Below, one piece after another: positions 51,897-61,220 of a stretch of DNA of 62,323 nucleotides. Position 1 is the first letter of the stretch; the number at the start of each line of letters is the position of its first letter. A program made the position numbers and the translations under genes. The notes beneath the pieces were generated by a model that was given only the letters and a program-made list of their open reading frames with translations, had not been told where the DNA came from and ran no database searches. Origin of the DNA: Kineosphaera limosa NBRC 100340 (GTDB lineage Bacteria; Actinomycetota; Actinomycetes; Actinomycetales; Dermatophilaceae); contig NZ_BAHD01000021.1 of assembly GCF_000298215.1 (NCBI RefSeq), forward strand, positions 1-62,323, written 5' to 3'.

Positions 51897-52700
51897 TCAC
51901 TCGGGTACCGGGATGGGTCGCTTGGCCGGCCGGGCCGAGCGCCAGGTCATGGCGAGCACGGTGGCGGCCGCGAAGAGGGCAACGACGCCGACGATGAGGG
52001 AGCGCGGCTCGTCGGTCATTCGGCCGACGCCCACCCAGACCAGACCCCAGGTGATGCCGACTCCGACGAAGTAGTTGCCGGGGTAGGCGTCCGTGACCAG
52101 CGCCCCGACGCCGATGACCACGAGCAGCACGATGAGGGTCGCGGCCACCGACGGCCAGCCGGTCGCGGGCACGCCACGCGCCACGAGAGCAGCGGCGATA
52201 TTGGCGCACACGGCGACGCACACCCAACCCAGGTACAGACCGAAGGTGCCGTCGACGACGACCCACTCGACCCACCCGTCTCCGGGACGGTCGTGCAGCC
52301 GCCCGAGCAGGAGCCCGAGCACGAGCAGCAGCGCGACGATGACGACGACGCTGACTTCGAGCCAGCCGGCCTGGGTGACCAGCAGCCAGAGCGCGTTGAG
52401 CACCATCGAGATGGCCGCGAGCCCGGCGGTCACGCGATGCCGGGGGGTGTCGGCCGCGGGCGTCCACCATTGCCGCAGCGTGTAGGCGAGCAGCCCGAGG
52501 TAGATGACGCTCCAGATGGAGAAGGCGGTGCCAGCGGGGGCGATGAGCGTGGCGTCGGCGGCGAGGTTGCCGCCGGCCGACTCCTCGACCCGCGTGCCGA
52601 TGACGCCGAAGCCGACGAGAGTGCCGACGGCGCAGAAGACCGCGGCGATCGTCACGAAGATCTGCCGGGAGCGCATCACACGGTCTGGCGCTAGTGACAT
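51897..52700 (-). CDS. TspO/MBR-like tryptophan-rich membrane protein
   Basis: 267 residues, about seven hydrophobic segments. LIAPAGTAFSIWSVIYLGLLAYT and NALWLLVTQAGWLEVSVVVI follow the TspO/MBR family pattern, in the long form found in actinobacteria. Such proteins bind porphyrins or other hydrophobics or act in stress signalling. ATG 52700 is used; an internal Met at 52676 is possible. It is convergent with the VTT gene. Confidence 0.8.
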   Translation of the reverse strand: MSLAPDRVMRSRQIFVTIAAVFCAVGTLVGFGVIGTRVEESAGGNLAADATLIAPAGTAFSIWSVIYLGLLAYTLRQWWTPAADTPRHRVTAGLAAISMVLNALWLLVTQAGWLEVSVVVIVALLLVLGLLLGRLHDRPGDGWVEWVVVDGTFGLYLGWVCVAVCANIAAALVARGVPATGWPSVAATLIVLLVVIGVGALVTDAYPGNYFVGVGITWGLVWVGVGRMTDEPRSLIVGVVALFAAATVLAMTWRSARPAKRPIPVPE

Positions 52701-52807
52701 GTCGGCAATCCTGCCTGATCGGGCCGGGCGAATCGAGGGGAGGCGCGGCAGCCCAGGTCGGAGCGTCCGTCACCACGCCGGCGCGACGGCGACCTCATCT
52801 CACCGGC

Positions 52808-53005
52808 TCACTCCTCCCGCAGGCTGAGCGCACCCGATGGGCAGAGGCCGACGGCCTCCCTGGCCGCTGCTTCGTCCGCGGGCCCGGGCCGGGGCTGCCG
52901 GACGACGACGACCGCGTCCTCGTCGCGCTGATCGAAGACGTCAGGGGCGGTCATCACGCACTGACCGGCCCCGATGCACACAGCTGGGTTCGCTTCGATA
53001 CGCAC
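52808..53005 (-). CDS. Small [3Fe-4S]-type ferredoxin
   Basis: 65 residues from GTG 53005 with GGAGG 7 nt upstream; a longer upstream reading has no ribosome site. The cluster ligands are Cys10 and Cys16 (CIGAGQC) and Cys55 (LCPSG), with a non-Cys residue at the fourth position, the hallmark of P450-partner [3Fe-4S] ferredoxins. It is divergent from the P450 gene with 83 nt between starts, so it is very probably that enzyme's electron donor. Confidence 0.92.
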   Translation of the reverse strand: MRIEANPAVCIGAGQCVMTAPDVFDQRDEDAVVVVRQPRPGPADEAAAREAVGLCPSGALSLREE

Positions 53006-53029
53006 GACACTGCCTCCGGTTGCATCTTC

Positions 53030-53041
53030 AGTCACGTGACT
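53030..53041. promoter_or_regulatory. Candidate operator between ferredoxin and P450
   Basis: AGTCACGTGACT is a perfect 12-bp palindrome, extended by TT/AA outside to an 18-bp imperfect one, in the 83-nt divergent promoter. The TetR gene right after the P450 gene is the natural candidate to bind it. Confidence 0.65.
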
Positions 53042-53088
53042 TAACGTTACTCCCAAGCCAGCCATCGGCAACGGGAGGAACGATCCGC

Positions 53089-54327
53089 ATGACCGACGCA
53101 CCGACGACCAGCCCAGACACTCGCTCCGACACACCCCTGGACTTTCCGTTCGAGCCGCCGAGCGCGCTGGGGGCCCCGCAGCAGTGGGCGCAGTTGCGGT
53201 CCGGCTGCCCGGTGGCGCATGTGCGGGCCGCCAACGGAGCGGAGGGCGTGGCGCTGACCCGCTATGCGGACGTCAAGGCGATGCTCGCGGATCCGCGGTT
53301 CGAACGAGGCTCGATGACCGGCGACCCGGCCGGCGCGGGCGGGGACGACACCCTGCTCGCGGCCGGGAGCGACATGTTCGCCGGTGGCGAGCGGCACCTG
53401 CACTGGCGACGCATTCTGGGGCGCACGTTCACGGTCAAGCGAGTGCGGGCATTGCAGCCGGGCATCGAGCGCACGACCCACGAACTCATCGACGCCATGG
53501 TGGCCACGACACCCGCCGGTGAAACCGCGAATCTGACCCCGGCGCTGGGGTTTCCGCTGCCGGTGTTCGTCATCTGCGACCTGCTCGGGGTGCCGGCGGC
53601 GGATCGGGACCGGTTCTCGGGCTGGAGCGACCGCATCCTGAACGTCTCGCTGTACAGCCGCGACGAGATGCTCGGCGCGGGCATGGAGCTGTACGCCTAC
53701 ATCGAGGGGCACGTGCGGGACCGGCGAGAGAACCCCGGCGACGACCTGCTGACCGCATTGGTGCAGGGCGCCGACAGCCCGGAGGGGGAGATGACCGAGT
53801 TCGAGCTGGTCATGACCGGCATGGCGTTGCTCATCGCGGGGCACGAGACGACGGCCAACATGATCGGCAAGATGGTCTCGATGCTGCTGGCGGACCGCTC
53901 CCGGTGGGAGGCCCTGGTGGCCGACCCGAGCCTGGTGCGCACCGCGGTAGAGGAGTCGCTGCGGTTCGACGCCAACCTGGGGTTCGCCTTGTCGCGGCAG
54001 GTCGACGAGCCGATCGACGTGGCGGGCACGCCCGTCCCGGCCGACACGATCGTGTGGTCCGTCATGGCGTCGGCCAACCGCGACGAGCAGGTCTTCGAGC
54101 GGGCCGACGAGATGGTGCTCGACCGCTCTCCCAATCCGCACATCTCGTTCGGGGTCGGCGCGCACTCGTGCCTGGGGCAAACGCTGGCGCGCGTGGAGTT
54201 GCAGACCGTCCTGTCGGTGCTGCTGGAGCGGCTGCCGACGCTGGCGCTCGCGGTGCCCGCCGACGAGTTGCGTCGGCGCGAGGGGCTGCTGGTCGGCGGA
54301 CTGGAGTCGGTGCCGGTGCGATGGTGA
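53089..54327 (+). CDS. Cytochrome P450 (ferredoxin-linked)
   Basis: 412 residues from ATG 53089 (GGGAGG upstream). Class I bacterial P450: I-helix LLIAGHETTANM with the canonical acid-alcohol pair, EESLR ExxR motif and FGVGAHSCLGQTLA with heme ligand Cys361. It forms a unit with the divergent ferredoxin and the following TetR gene. Substrate unknown. Its stop lies in the first of three 17-nt tandem repeats that run into the TetR start. Confidence 0.93.
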   Translation: MTDAPTTSPDTRSDTPLDFPFEPPSALGAPQQWAQLRSGCPVAHVRAANGAEGVALTRYADVKAMLADPRFERGSMTGDPAGAGGDDTLLAAGSDMFAGGERHLHWRRILGRTFTVKRVRALQPGIERTTHELIDAMVATTPAGETANLTPALGFPLPVFVICDLLGVPAADRDRFSGWSDRILNVSLYSRDEMLGAGMELYAYIEGHVRDRRENPGDDLLTALVQGADSPEGEMTEFELVMTGMALLIAGHETTANMIGKMVSMLLADRSRWEALVADPSLVRTAVEESLRFDANLGFALSRQVDEPIDVAGTPVPADTIVWSVMASANRDEQVFERADEMVLDRSPNPHISFGVGAHSCLGQTLARVELQTVLSVLLERLPTLALAVPADELRRREGLLVGGLESVPVRW

Positions 54328-54363
54328 GGCCGGTGCGATGCTGAGGCCGGTGCCGTGGTGAGG
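54313..54363 (+). repeat. Three 17-nt tandem repeats spanning the P450/TetR junction
   Basis: CCGGTGCGATGGTGAGG, CCGGTGCGATGCTGAGG and CCGGTGCCGTGGTGAGG follow one another directly. The P450 stop TGA is in unit 1 and the TetR start GTG in unit 3. Each unit repeats an ATG/GTG-TGA-like arrangement, so the triplication both ended one frame and supplied the next start. Confidence 0.85.
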
Positions 54364-54993
54364 CCGGCGCGGTCGGGGGCCGCGCGCGCGGAGTCGACGC
54401 GCGAGTTGCTGTTGACGACGGCCGAACGGCTCTACGCCCAGCGCGGTTTGGCGCACGTGTCGAACCGGCTGGTCGCCCAGGAGGCGGGGCAGGCGAACAA
54501 CTCGGCGGTGGCCTATCACGTCGGCAGCAAGGACGACCTTGTGCGCACGATCTGCCGTGGGCACGCCGAGGCGGTGTCCGCCGGCACGGTCGAGCTCGTC
54601 GCGGCCGCACGCGACTCGCGGCACGCGCGCGACCACGTGGCGGCGCTCGTGCTGCCCTACACGCGCCACCTGGCCGCACTGGGCAGCCCGTGTTGGGCGG
54701 CCCGGTTCATCGCGCAAGTACTGGCAGACCCGGTGCACGGCCCGACCGTCGGCTGGCATGAAGGAATCGTTGCGGCCCACGCGGAGGGCGGCACGGCCAT
54801 GTGGTCGTTCGCTCCGCCGCTACCCGGACCGGTCGTCACGCTCCGGCTGCAGATGATGCGGCTGCTCGTCGTGCACACGTGCGCCGAGCAGGAGGCCGAC
54901 GCGGACGCCTTGGGCCGGCCCGTGGATTGGGAGCCGGTGGGTGAGGCACTCGTCGACGCCCTGACCGGAGTGCTCCTGGCCCCGCATCGGTAA
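54355..54993 (+). CDS. TetR-family regulator of the P450 set
   Basis: 212 residues from GTG 54355 or 54358. HTH region: TRELLLTTAERLYAQRGLAH, VSNRLVAQEAGQANNSAVAYH and VGSKDDLVRTI. It is co-oriented with the P450 gene and begins 28 nt after it. No ribosome site precedes it, so translation may rely on coupling through the tandem repeats. It probably represses from the palindrome in the ferredoxin/P450 promoter. Confidence 0.85.
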   Translation: MVRPARSGAARAESTRELLLTTAERLYAQRGLAHVSNRLVAQEAGQANNSAVAYHVGSKDDLVRTICRGHAEAVSAGTVELVAAARDSRHARDHVAALVLPYTRHLAALGSPCWAARFIAQVLADPVHGPTVGWHEGIVAAHAEGGTAMWSFAPPLPGPVVTLRLQMMRLLVVHTCAEQEADADALGRPVDWEPVGEALVDALTGVLLAPHR

Positions 54994-55100
54994 CGCGCTC
55001 TGCCGTGGGTCCCGGCTGGTTTCCGCTGCGGCTCTCGGGGCCCCGTGGGTTGCTGCCGGTGCCGGACCCGGGGGTCAGCGTGGAGAGCGGGCTACCTGGA

Positions 55101-55154
55101 AAAGATAGTGTTCGCTTTTGCGCGGTCCGGTGAGCAAAAGCGAACACTATCTTT
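55101..55154. repeat. Family A palindrome, copy 3 (perfect 21-bp stem)
   Basis: Arms 55101-55121 and 55134-55154 pair exactly across a 12-nt loop. The AAAGATAG outer bases match copy 2 and the AGTGTTCGCTTTTGC core matches both other copies. Unlike them it lies between two plus-strand genes (TetR and enoyl-CoA hydratase), 107 nt past the TetR stop. Confidence 0.88.
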
Positions 55155-55285
55155 GGCCCAGATGGCGTCGCGCTCGGCTCCCGGTGGTCAGGCTTGCAGT
55201 TCGCGAGGCGGCCGTCGTGGCCCCGGCAGCGCCAACCTGGCGCTGCGAGACCGCGGTTGCGCGGCCAGCGAGTCAGGAGGACACG

Positions 55286-56056
55286 ATGCCGGTGACGACA
55301 CGGCGAGACGGCCCGATCCTGGTGGTGACGCTGGACCGGCCGGATAAGCGCAACGCGATGAACGCCCAGATGACCGCGGGCCTCGACGCAGCGCTGAACC
55401 TGTTGGAGGACGAGGCCTCGCTGCGCTGCGCGGTGCTGACTGGCGCTGGCCAGGGGTTCTGCGCGGGCACGGACCTGGCTCAGTGGGCCGGCGACCCGAC
55501 GCCGCGGGGCGGCCCGTACGGCATCGCGGGGCGCACGCTGACCAAGCCGGTCATCGCGGCGGTCGAGGGTGTGGCGGCCGGCGGCGGGATGGAGATCGTG
55601 TTGGCATGCACGCTCGTCGTCGCCGGGCAGTCGGCGACATTCTCCTTGCCAGAAACGGGACTCGGGCTGGTCGCCGAATGCGGCGGGCTGTTCCGGGCGC
55701 TGACCGCGCTGCCGCGCAACGTCGGTACCGAGTTGCTGCTGACCGGCGCTTCGCTGAGCGCGGAACGTGCCTACGCGCTCGGGCTGGTCAATCGGCTGGC
55801 CCCCGACGGCGAGGCGCTCCCGGTCGGCCTGCGGCTGGCCCACGAGATCGCGGCGCGCTCCCCCGTCGCGACCGCCGAGTCGATGAGTGCCATGCGCGCC
55901 GTCACCGCCCGCCACGACGACACCGACTGGGCAGCCACCCACCGCGCCAAGACCGCCGCCCGAGCCTCCGCCGACGCGCGCGAAGGCGTCGACGCCTTCC
56001 TCTCCCGCCGCCCGCCCCACTGGCCGGCGTCATCCAGCCTTTCACGGCGGACGTAG
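55286..56056 (+). CDS. Enoyl-CoA hydratase/isomerase family protein
   Basis: 256 residues from ATG 55286 with CAGGAGG upstream. Crotonase fold: LDRPDKRNAMNAQM, the oxyanion-hole segments GAGQGFCAGTDLAQW and EGVAAGGGMEIVLACTL, and a catalytic acidic residue in FSLPETGLGLVAECGGL. It would hydrate or isomerise acyl-CoA, or act on another CoA ester. Its stop codon TAG is formed by the first arm of a long inverted repeat. Confidence 0.88.
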   Translation: MPVTTRRDGPILVVTLDRPDKRNAMNAQMTAGLDAALNLLEDEASLRCAVLTGAGQGFCAGTDLAQWAGDPTPRGGPYGIAGRTLTKPVIAAVEGVAAGGGMEIVLACTLVVAGQSATFSLPETGLGLVAECGGLFRALTALPRNVGTELLLTGASLSAERAYALGLVNRLAPDGEALPVGLRLAHEIAARSPVATAESMSAMRAVTARHDDTDWAATHRAKTAARASADAREGVDAFLSRRPPHWPASSSLSRRT

Positions 56057-56172
56057 CGGATTCTCGACGTACTCCGGAGCGCCGCGCCAACTACGCTCGT
56101 CGCTTCCCTGCAGGTCAGCGTCGTGCACGCCGTGGGCCGGTCAGCGCGAGTACGTCAAGAATCCGCTACGTC
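56050..56172. repeat. 24-bp inverted repeat with 75-nt loop (element F)
   Basis: Arms 56050-56073 and 56149-56172 share core GTAGCGGATTCT with one G/A mismatch. It spans the end of the enoyl-CoA hydratase gene and the spacer to the convergent CMD gene. The stop codon (CGTAGC) lies in the left arm. Geometry is close to that of element E although the sequence is unrelated. Confidence 0.85.
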
Positions 56173-56218
56173 TGCCCGAACCGTTCGGGGATTCGTCGGC
56201 GAGGGAGCGCAGCCCGGT

Positions 56219-56968
56219 TCAGAGGTCTTTGACGATGCGTAGGGCGTTGACGGCGCGGGGAAACCCGACGTAGGGAAAGGCGTGGACGATAGCGGCGACG
56301 AGAGTCTCCTTGCTCGTGCCGACGCGCAGGTTGCCGAGAGCGTGGGAGCGCAACTGCGCGGGTGTGTCACCCAGGGCGACGAGGACGCCGAGCACGAGCA
56401 GTTCCCGCGTTGCGACGGCCAGACCCGTCCGCGTGTAGAGGTCACCGAAGCCGAACTCGGTGAGCAGCCGCGGCACGGCCTCGGCGAACTCGCCGGGCAG
56501 GTCGGCCAGGTTGTCGCGCATCGCCGTGCCGTAGAGCGGCTCCTGCTGGGCGCGCCCGGCCTCGTAGCGCTCCGCCGGCGACACCGTCGCTTGCGGGGGC
56601 AGCGGCAGCTCGATGCCGCGGTCGCGGAACACCTCGTTGACGACAGCGAGCGCGTTGAGCGTCTTGGGAAACCCGATGAACGGCGCGCACTGGTAGATGG
56701 CCTCGCGCACCCGCACCGGGGGGAGGCCGACGTTCAGCGCCGCCCCCGTATGTGCCCGCAGCTGCGGCAGCGTCTGCTGCGTCGCCAGCAGCACGATGGT
56801 CAGCAGCTCCCGCGTCGCATCGTCGAGGTCACCCAACGCGAAGACGTCCCCGAAGATCAGTCCGCGGAGCATCTCCATGAGCTCCGGGTCGTCCTCGTGC
56901 GCGCCCGGATCGCGCGCGCCGAACAGTCGCGCGTACACCTGCTCGCTACGTTCGATTCGGTCCAACAC
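56219..56968 (-). CDS. Double carboxymuconolactone decarboxylase (CMD) domain protein
   Basis: 249 residues holding two CMD domains in tandem (~25-125 and ~150-249), each with a LTIVLLATQQTLPQLRAHTG or LLVLGVLVALGDTPAQLRSH helix. No CxxC redox motif, so it is more like gamma-CMD than AhpD. Start: GTG 56968 or TTG 56965 with GGAGG close by, 41 nt after the PurL stop, so it probably shares the PurL transcript. Confidence 0.82.
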   Translation of the reverse strand: MLDRIERSEQVYARLFGARDPGAHEDDPELMEMLRGLIFGDVFALGDLDDATRELLTIVLLATQQTLPQLRAHTGAALNVGLPPVRVREAIYQCAPFIGFPKTLNALAVVNEVFRDRGIELPLPPQATVSPAERYEAGRAQQEPLYGTAMRDNLADLPGEFAEAVPRLLTEFGFGDLYTRTGLAVATRELLVLGVLVALGDTPAQLRSHALGNLRVGTSKETLVAAIVHAFPYVGFPRAVNALRIVKDL

Positions 56969-57009
56969 TGCCTCCTCAGTCTGCGGCTCATCGCGTAGCC
57001 GCCGCAGTG

Positions 57010-60000
57010 TCAGCCCACCCAGACTCGGGCGTTGCGGAACATCCGCAGCCAGGGGCTTTCGGCGTCGACCGGCCCGCTGGTCCACGACAGTTGGGCGTTG
57101 CGTTGCACGCGCTCGGGGTGCGGCATCATCGCGGTGAACCGGCCGTCGGGGGTCGTCACGGCGGTCAGCCCGTCGGGGGAGCCGTTCGGGTTGGCCGGGT
57201 ACGTGGTGGCGACCCGGCCGTGGTTGTCGAGGTAGCGCGCCGCCCGCAGCACCGTCTGCTCGTCGCCGCGGGCCGCGAAGTCGGCGCGGCCCTCGCCGTG
57301 GGCCACGGCGATCGGGATGCGCGAGCCCGCCATGCCGGTGAAGAAGATCGACGGGCTCTCCAGCACCTCGACCAGGCTGAGCCGCGCCTCGTACTGCTCG
57401 GAAAGGTTTCGCGTGAAACGCGGCCACGCCTGCGCGCCCGGGATGAGGTCGGCCAGCGCCGCGAACATCTGGCAGCCGTTGCAGATGCCCAGCCCGAACG
57501 TGTCGGGCCGCGCGAAGAACTCCGAGAACGCCTCCGTGAGAGCCGGATTGAAGAGCACCGAGCGGGCCCAACCCTCTCCGGCGCCGAGGGTGTCGCCATA
57601 GGAGAAGCCGCCGCACGCCACGAGCCCGGCCGCCTGGGAGAGGTCGAAGCGCCCGGACTGCAGGTCGGTCATGTGCACGTCGATCGCCTCGAAGCCCGCG
57701 CGGTCGAACGCGAACGCCGTCTCGACGTGGGAGTTGACGCCCTGTTCGCGCAGGATGGCCACCTTCGGCCGTGCCCCGCTCCACAGGTACGGCGCCGCGA
57801 TGTCGTCGACCGGGTCGAAGGTCGTGTACACCTCCAGCCCCGGGTCGTCGTCGGCGCCGACGCCGTCGTGCTCCTGCTGCGCGCACTCCGGGTTGTCGCG
57901 CAGCGTCGCGATGCGCCACGAGACCTCGTCCCACGCCTGCGCCAGGTCACGCACCGGCTCCTGCAGGGTCAGCTCGCCGACCCGCACCCGCACCCGCCGC
58001 TCGTCGCTGGTCCCACCGATGCGCCGCGTCACCTCGCCCAGCCCGTGGTCGGCTAGCACCTGCTGCGCCTCGGCGGCCCGGTCGGCCGGCACCCCGAGCA
58101 CGACGCCCAGCTCCTCGGCGAACAGCGCGGAGACCGAGTCGACCTGCGCGTTCAGGCCCACCGAACCCGCGAAGGCCAGCTCGCACAGGGTCGCCCACAG
58201 GCCCCCGTCGGAGCGGTCGTGGTAGGCGGTCACCAGGTCGTGGTCGCGCAGCACCGTCAGCGCGTCCGCGAGCTGCACCAGGCGGGAGACGTCGTCCAGA
58301 TCCGGTGTCGCACCACCGAACTCACCGCGCGTCTGGGCCAGGATCGACCCGCCGAGACGGTCGCGGCCCGCGCCGAGGTCGACGAGCAGCAGCGCGGAAT
58401 CCGGCCGCAGCTGCGGGGTCCACGTGCCGCGCACGTCCGGCAGCGACGCGAACGCCGAGACGACCAGCGACACCGGCGACGTCACCTGCTTGGCCTCCCC
58501 CGAGTCGGGGTCGCTCCAGCGGGTGCGCATCGACAGGGAGTCCTTGCCGACCGGCACCGAGATGCCCAGCGCCGGGCACAGCTCCATCGCGACGGCGTGC
58601 ACGGTGTCGTAGAGCGCGGCGTCCTCACCCGGCTCACCGCAGGCGGCCATCCAGTTGCACGAGAGCTTGACCCCGCCCAGGGTGACCGGGGCGGCGAGCA
58701 GGTTCGTCAGCGCCTCCCCCACCGCCATGCGCCCGGACGCCGGAGCGTCGATGGCCGCCAACGGCATCCGCTCGCCGCTGGCCATCGCCTGACCGGCGAG
58801 GCCGACGTGGTCGCTGAGCGTCACCGCGACATCCGCGACCGGCACCTGCCACGGGCCGACCATCTGGTCGCGGTGGCTGAGCCCGCCGACCGTGCGGTCG
58901 GCGATCGTCACGAGGAACCGCTTGGAGGCGACGCTCGGGTGGCGCAGCACCGCGTAGGCCGCGTCGCGCAGGCCCGCGTCGTCAATCCCGTCCACGTCGA
59001 GGTCGGAGCTGGAGCGGGCGATGCGGTGCACGTCGCGGGTCATCCGCGGCGGCTTGCCGAGCAGCACCTCCATCGGCATGTCGATCGGCAGGTCGGCGGC
59101 GTCCTCAGCCAACGGCTCGGGCGTCAGCACCAACTGGCCGTCGGCGCGGGCGACCCCGACGACGGCGAACGGGCAGCGTTCGCGCTCACACAGGGCGGTG
59201 AATTCCGCGAGCGACTCCGGCGCGATGGCCAGCACGTACCGCTCCTGGCTCTCGTTGCACCAGGCCTCCTTGGGCGCCAGACCGGACTCCTCCAGCGGCA
59301 CCGCCGACAGCGCGAACCGGGCGCCCAGCTCGGCCCCGTCGACGAGCTCGGGGAAGGCGTTGGACAGGCCCCCGGCGCCGACGTCGTGGATCGACAGGAT
59401 CGGGTTCGCCGAGCCGAGCGCCACGCAGTGGTTGATGACCTCCTGCGCGCGCCGCTGCATCTCGGGGTTGCCGCGTTGCACGGAGTCGAAGTCGAGCTCG
59501 GCCGCGTTGACGCCCGCGGCCATCGAGCTGGCCGCGCCGCCACCCATGCCGATGCGCATGCCGGGGCCGCCGAGCTGGATGAGCAGCGACCCCTCTCCGA
59601 ACAGCACCTTCTCGGTCTGGGAGGCGCTGATCGAGCCGAGCCCGCCGGCGCTCATGATCGGCTTGTGGTAGCCGCGGCGCACGCCGTCGACGGTCTGCTC
59701 GTACACGCGGAAGAACCCGCCGAGCCCGGGGCGGCCGAACTCGTTGTTGAACGCGGCGGCACCGATGGGGGCCTCGAGCATGATGTCGAGCGGGGAGGCG
59801 ATGTGCTCGGGGGCGCCGTAGGGGTCGGTCTCCCACGGCTCGGCGGTGCCGGGCAGGTGCAGGTTGGAGACGACGAAGCCGGTCAGGCCCGCCTTAGGTG
59901 CCGAACCGCGGCCGGTGGCACCCTCGTCGCGGATCTCGCCGCCGGCGCCGGTCGCCGCTCCGGGGAACGGGCTGATCGCCGTCGGGTGGTTGTGCGTCTC

Positions 60001-60918
60001 GACCTTCATGAGCACGTGCACGTCGTCGGAGCGCAGCGCGTACCGGCTGGGCCCGGCGTGGCCGTGCTCCCCGCCCTGCGGCAGCCAGCGGTCGATGCGG
60101 CCGCCGGCCATGATCGAGGCGTTGTCCTTGTATGCCACGACCGTGCCGTTCTCCGGGCCGCCGGCCACGGCCTCGGTGTGCCGGATCATGCCGAAGAGGC
60201 TCGCGGGCTGCACGTCGCCGTCGATGACGAAGTCGGCGTTGAAGATCTTGTGGCGGCAGTGCTCGGAGTTGGCCTGCGCGAACATCATCAGCTCGACGTC
60301 GGTGGGGTTGCGGCCCAGGCCGGTGAACGCCTCGACGAGGTAATCGATCTCGTCGGGTGAGAGGGCCAGGCCGTACGCGGTGTCGGCCTCGAGAAGCGCC
60401 TCGCGGCCGCGGGCCAGCACGTTGACGTGCTCCATCGGCTCGGCCTCGCGCTCGGCGAAGAGGGCGGCGGCGGCCTCGCGGGTGGGCAGCACCGTCTGGG
60501 TCATCCGGTCGTGCAGGATCGCGGCGCAGGCCGCCCACTGCTCGTCGGTGAGTTCACTTGCGGTCAAACGGTATTCGGTGACTCGCTCGACGCGGTGGAT
60601 GTCGATGCCGCAGTTGTGCACGATGTCGGTGGCCTTGCTGGCCCACGGGCTGATCGTGCCGAGCCGGGGGGCGACGACGACGAGCGCGTCCGCCTCCCCT
60701 CCTTCGTACGGTTCGCCGTAGGTGAGGATGCGGGTCAACGCCGCCGCGACCTCCTCCGACAGCGGCTGCTGCGAGGCGACCCAGTGCACGTAGCGCGCCT
60801 GCACCGCGCTGACCTGCGGCGCGGCCTGCTGGAGGCGGCGCAGCAACGCGGCGGCGCGAAAGTCGGAGAGGGCGTTGCCGCCAGGGACGACGGTCGAGGT
60901 GAACTCGTGCGCTGACAT
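57010..60918 (-). CDS. purL: Phosphoribosylformylglycinamidine synthase, single-chain type
   Basis: 1302 residues, the large PurL found in proteobacteria and eukaryotes rather than the PurS/PurQ/PurL set. It comprises a PurS-like N-terminus, two AIRS-type synthetase halves ([40 protein letters not shown]) and a glutaminase domain with Cys1146 in [32 protein letters not shown] and a final PHPERVQR. It converts FGAR to FGAM using glutamine in purine synthesis. The ATG has AGGAGA 10 nt upstream. The CMD gene follows. Confidence 0.95.
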   Translation of the reverse strand: MSAHEFTSTVVPGGNALSDFRAAALLRRLQQAAPQVSAVQARYVHWVASQQPLSEEVAAALTRILTYGEPYEGGEADALVVVAPRLGTISPWASKATDIVHNCGIDIHRVERVTEYRLTASELTDEQWAACAAILHDRMTQTVLPTREAAAALFAEREAEPMEHVNVLARGREALLEADTAYGLALSPDEIDYLVEAFTGLGRNPTDVELMMFAQANSEHCRHKIFNADFVIDGDVQPASLFGMIRHTEAVAGGPENGTVVAYKDNASIMAGGRIDRWLPQGGEHGHAGPSRYALRSDDVHVLMKVETHNHPTAISPFPGAATGAGGEIRDEGATGRGSAPKAGLTGFVVSNLHLPGTAEPWETDPYGAPEHIASPLDIMLEAPIGAAAFNNEFGRPGLGGFFRVYEQTVDGVRRGYHKPIMSAGGLGSISASQTEKVLFGEGSLLIQLGGPGMRIGMGGGAASSMAAGVNAAELDFDSVQRGNPEMQRRAQEVINHCVALGSANPILSIHDVGAGGLSNAFPELVDGAELGARFALSAVPLEESGLAPKEAWCNESQERYVLAIAPESLAEFTALCERERCPFAVVGVARADGQLVLTPEPLAEDAADLPIDMPMEVLLGKPPRMTRDVHRIARSSSDLDVDGIDDAGLRDAAYAVLRHPSVASKRFLVTIADRTVGGLSHRDQMVGPWQVPVADVAVTLSDHVGLAGQAMASGERMPLAAIDAPASGRMAVGEALTNLLAAPVTLGGVKLSCNWMAACGEPGEDAALYDTVHAVAMELCPALGISVPVGKDSLSMRTRWSDPDSGEAKQVTSPVSLVVSAFASLPDVRGTWTPQLRPDSALLLVDLGAGRDRLGGSILAQTRGEFGGATPDLDDVSRLVQLADALTVLRDHDLVTAYHDRSDGGLWATLCELAFAGSVGLNAQVDSVSALFAEELGVVLGVPADRAAEAQQVLADHGLGEVTRRIGGTSDERRVRVRVGELTLQEPVRDLAQAWDEVSWRIATLRDNPECAQQEHDGVGADDDPGLEVYTTFDPVDDIAAPYLWSGARPKVAILREQGVNSHVETAFAFDRAGFEAIDVHMTDLQSGRFDLSQAAGLVACGGFSYGDTLGAGEGWARSVLFNPALTEAFSEFFARPDTFGLGICNGCQMFAALADLIPGAQAWPRFTRNLSEQYEARLSLVEVLESPSIFFTGMAGSRIPIAVAHGEGRADFAARGDEQTVLRAARYLDNHGRVATTYPANPNGSPDGLTAVTTPDGRFTAMMPHPERVQRNAQLSWTSGPVDAESPWLRMFRNARVWVG

Positions 60919-61046
60919 GGCGTGGTGTCTCCTGGGGAGCGGCCGGAATCGCGTCTCAGGCTACGCGACCGCAGTCAGCCGTTGAGCCCCGCCGGATCGC
61001 GAGCGCGAGCCGGGGCGCCCGGCGTCGCCCGGCGTCGGGTCAGCCG

Positions 61047-61220
61047 TCACCAGCTGAGATCGAAGGCGTGCGACACGGCGGCTGCCAACGCCGGCTTCTG
61101 CCAGTTACGCAGCTCGCCAATCTGCTCGCCGAGCGCCGACGTCGGGAGAGTGTGGACCTCGTCCACCCGTTCGCGGGGCCCAGTACAGCGAGTCGATGGG
61201 GCGGTTGGCGGCTCAGGCAC
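61047..61220 (-). pseudogene. Small C-terminal fragment resembling a PemK/MazF-type toxin
   Basis: 57 codons from a GTG that overlaps the end of the upstream gene by 8 nt. The last ~40 residues (VDEVHTLPTSALGEQIGEL then RNWQKPALAAAVSHAFDLSW) look like the C-terminal helix end of MazF/PemK-type proteins. The catalytic N-terminal barrel is absent, there is no ribosome site, and no antitoxin is adjacent. Most likely a decayed remnant; identification is tentative. Confidence 0.35.

Noticed and set aside
52808-53134. Longer ferredoxin starting at 53134
   Set aside because: The extension would run over the P450 promoter and palindrome; GGAGG and GTG at 53005 give the normal 65-residue ferredoxin.
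56969-57934. N-terminal extension of the CMD protein into purL
   Set aside because: The extra 322 codons are in another frame of purL; the CMD fold begins after the GGAGG at about 56970.
58219-60360. 713-codon plus-strand frame within purL
   Set aside because: Antisense to purL; translation is low-complexity Arg/Val/Gly/His without motifs or ribosome site.
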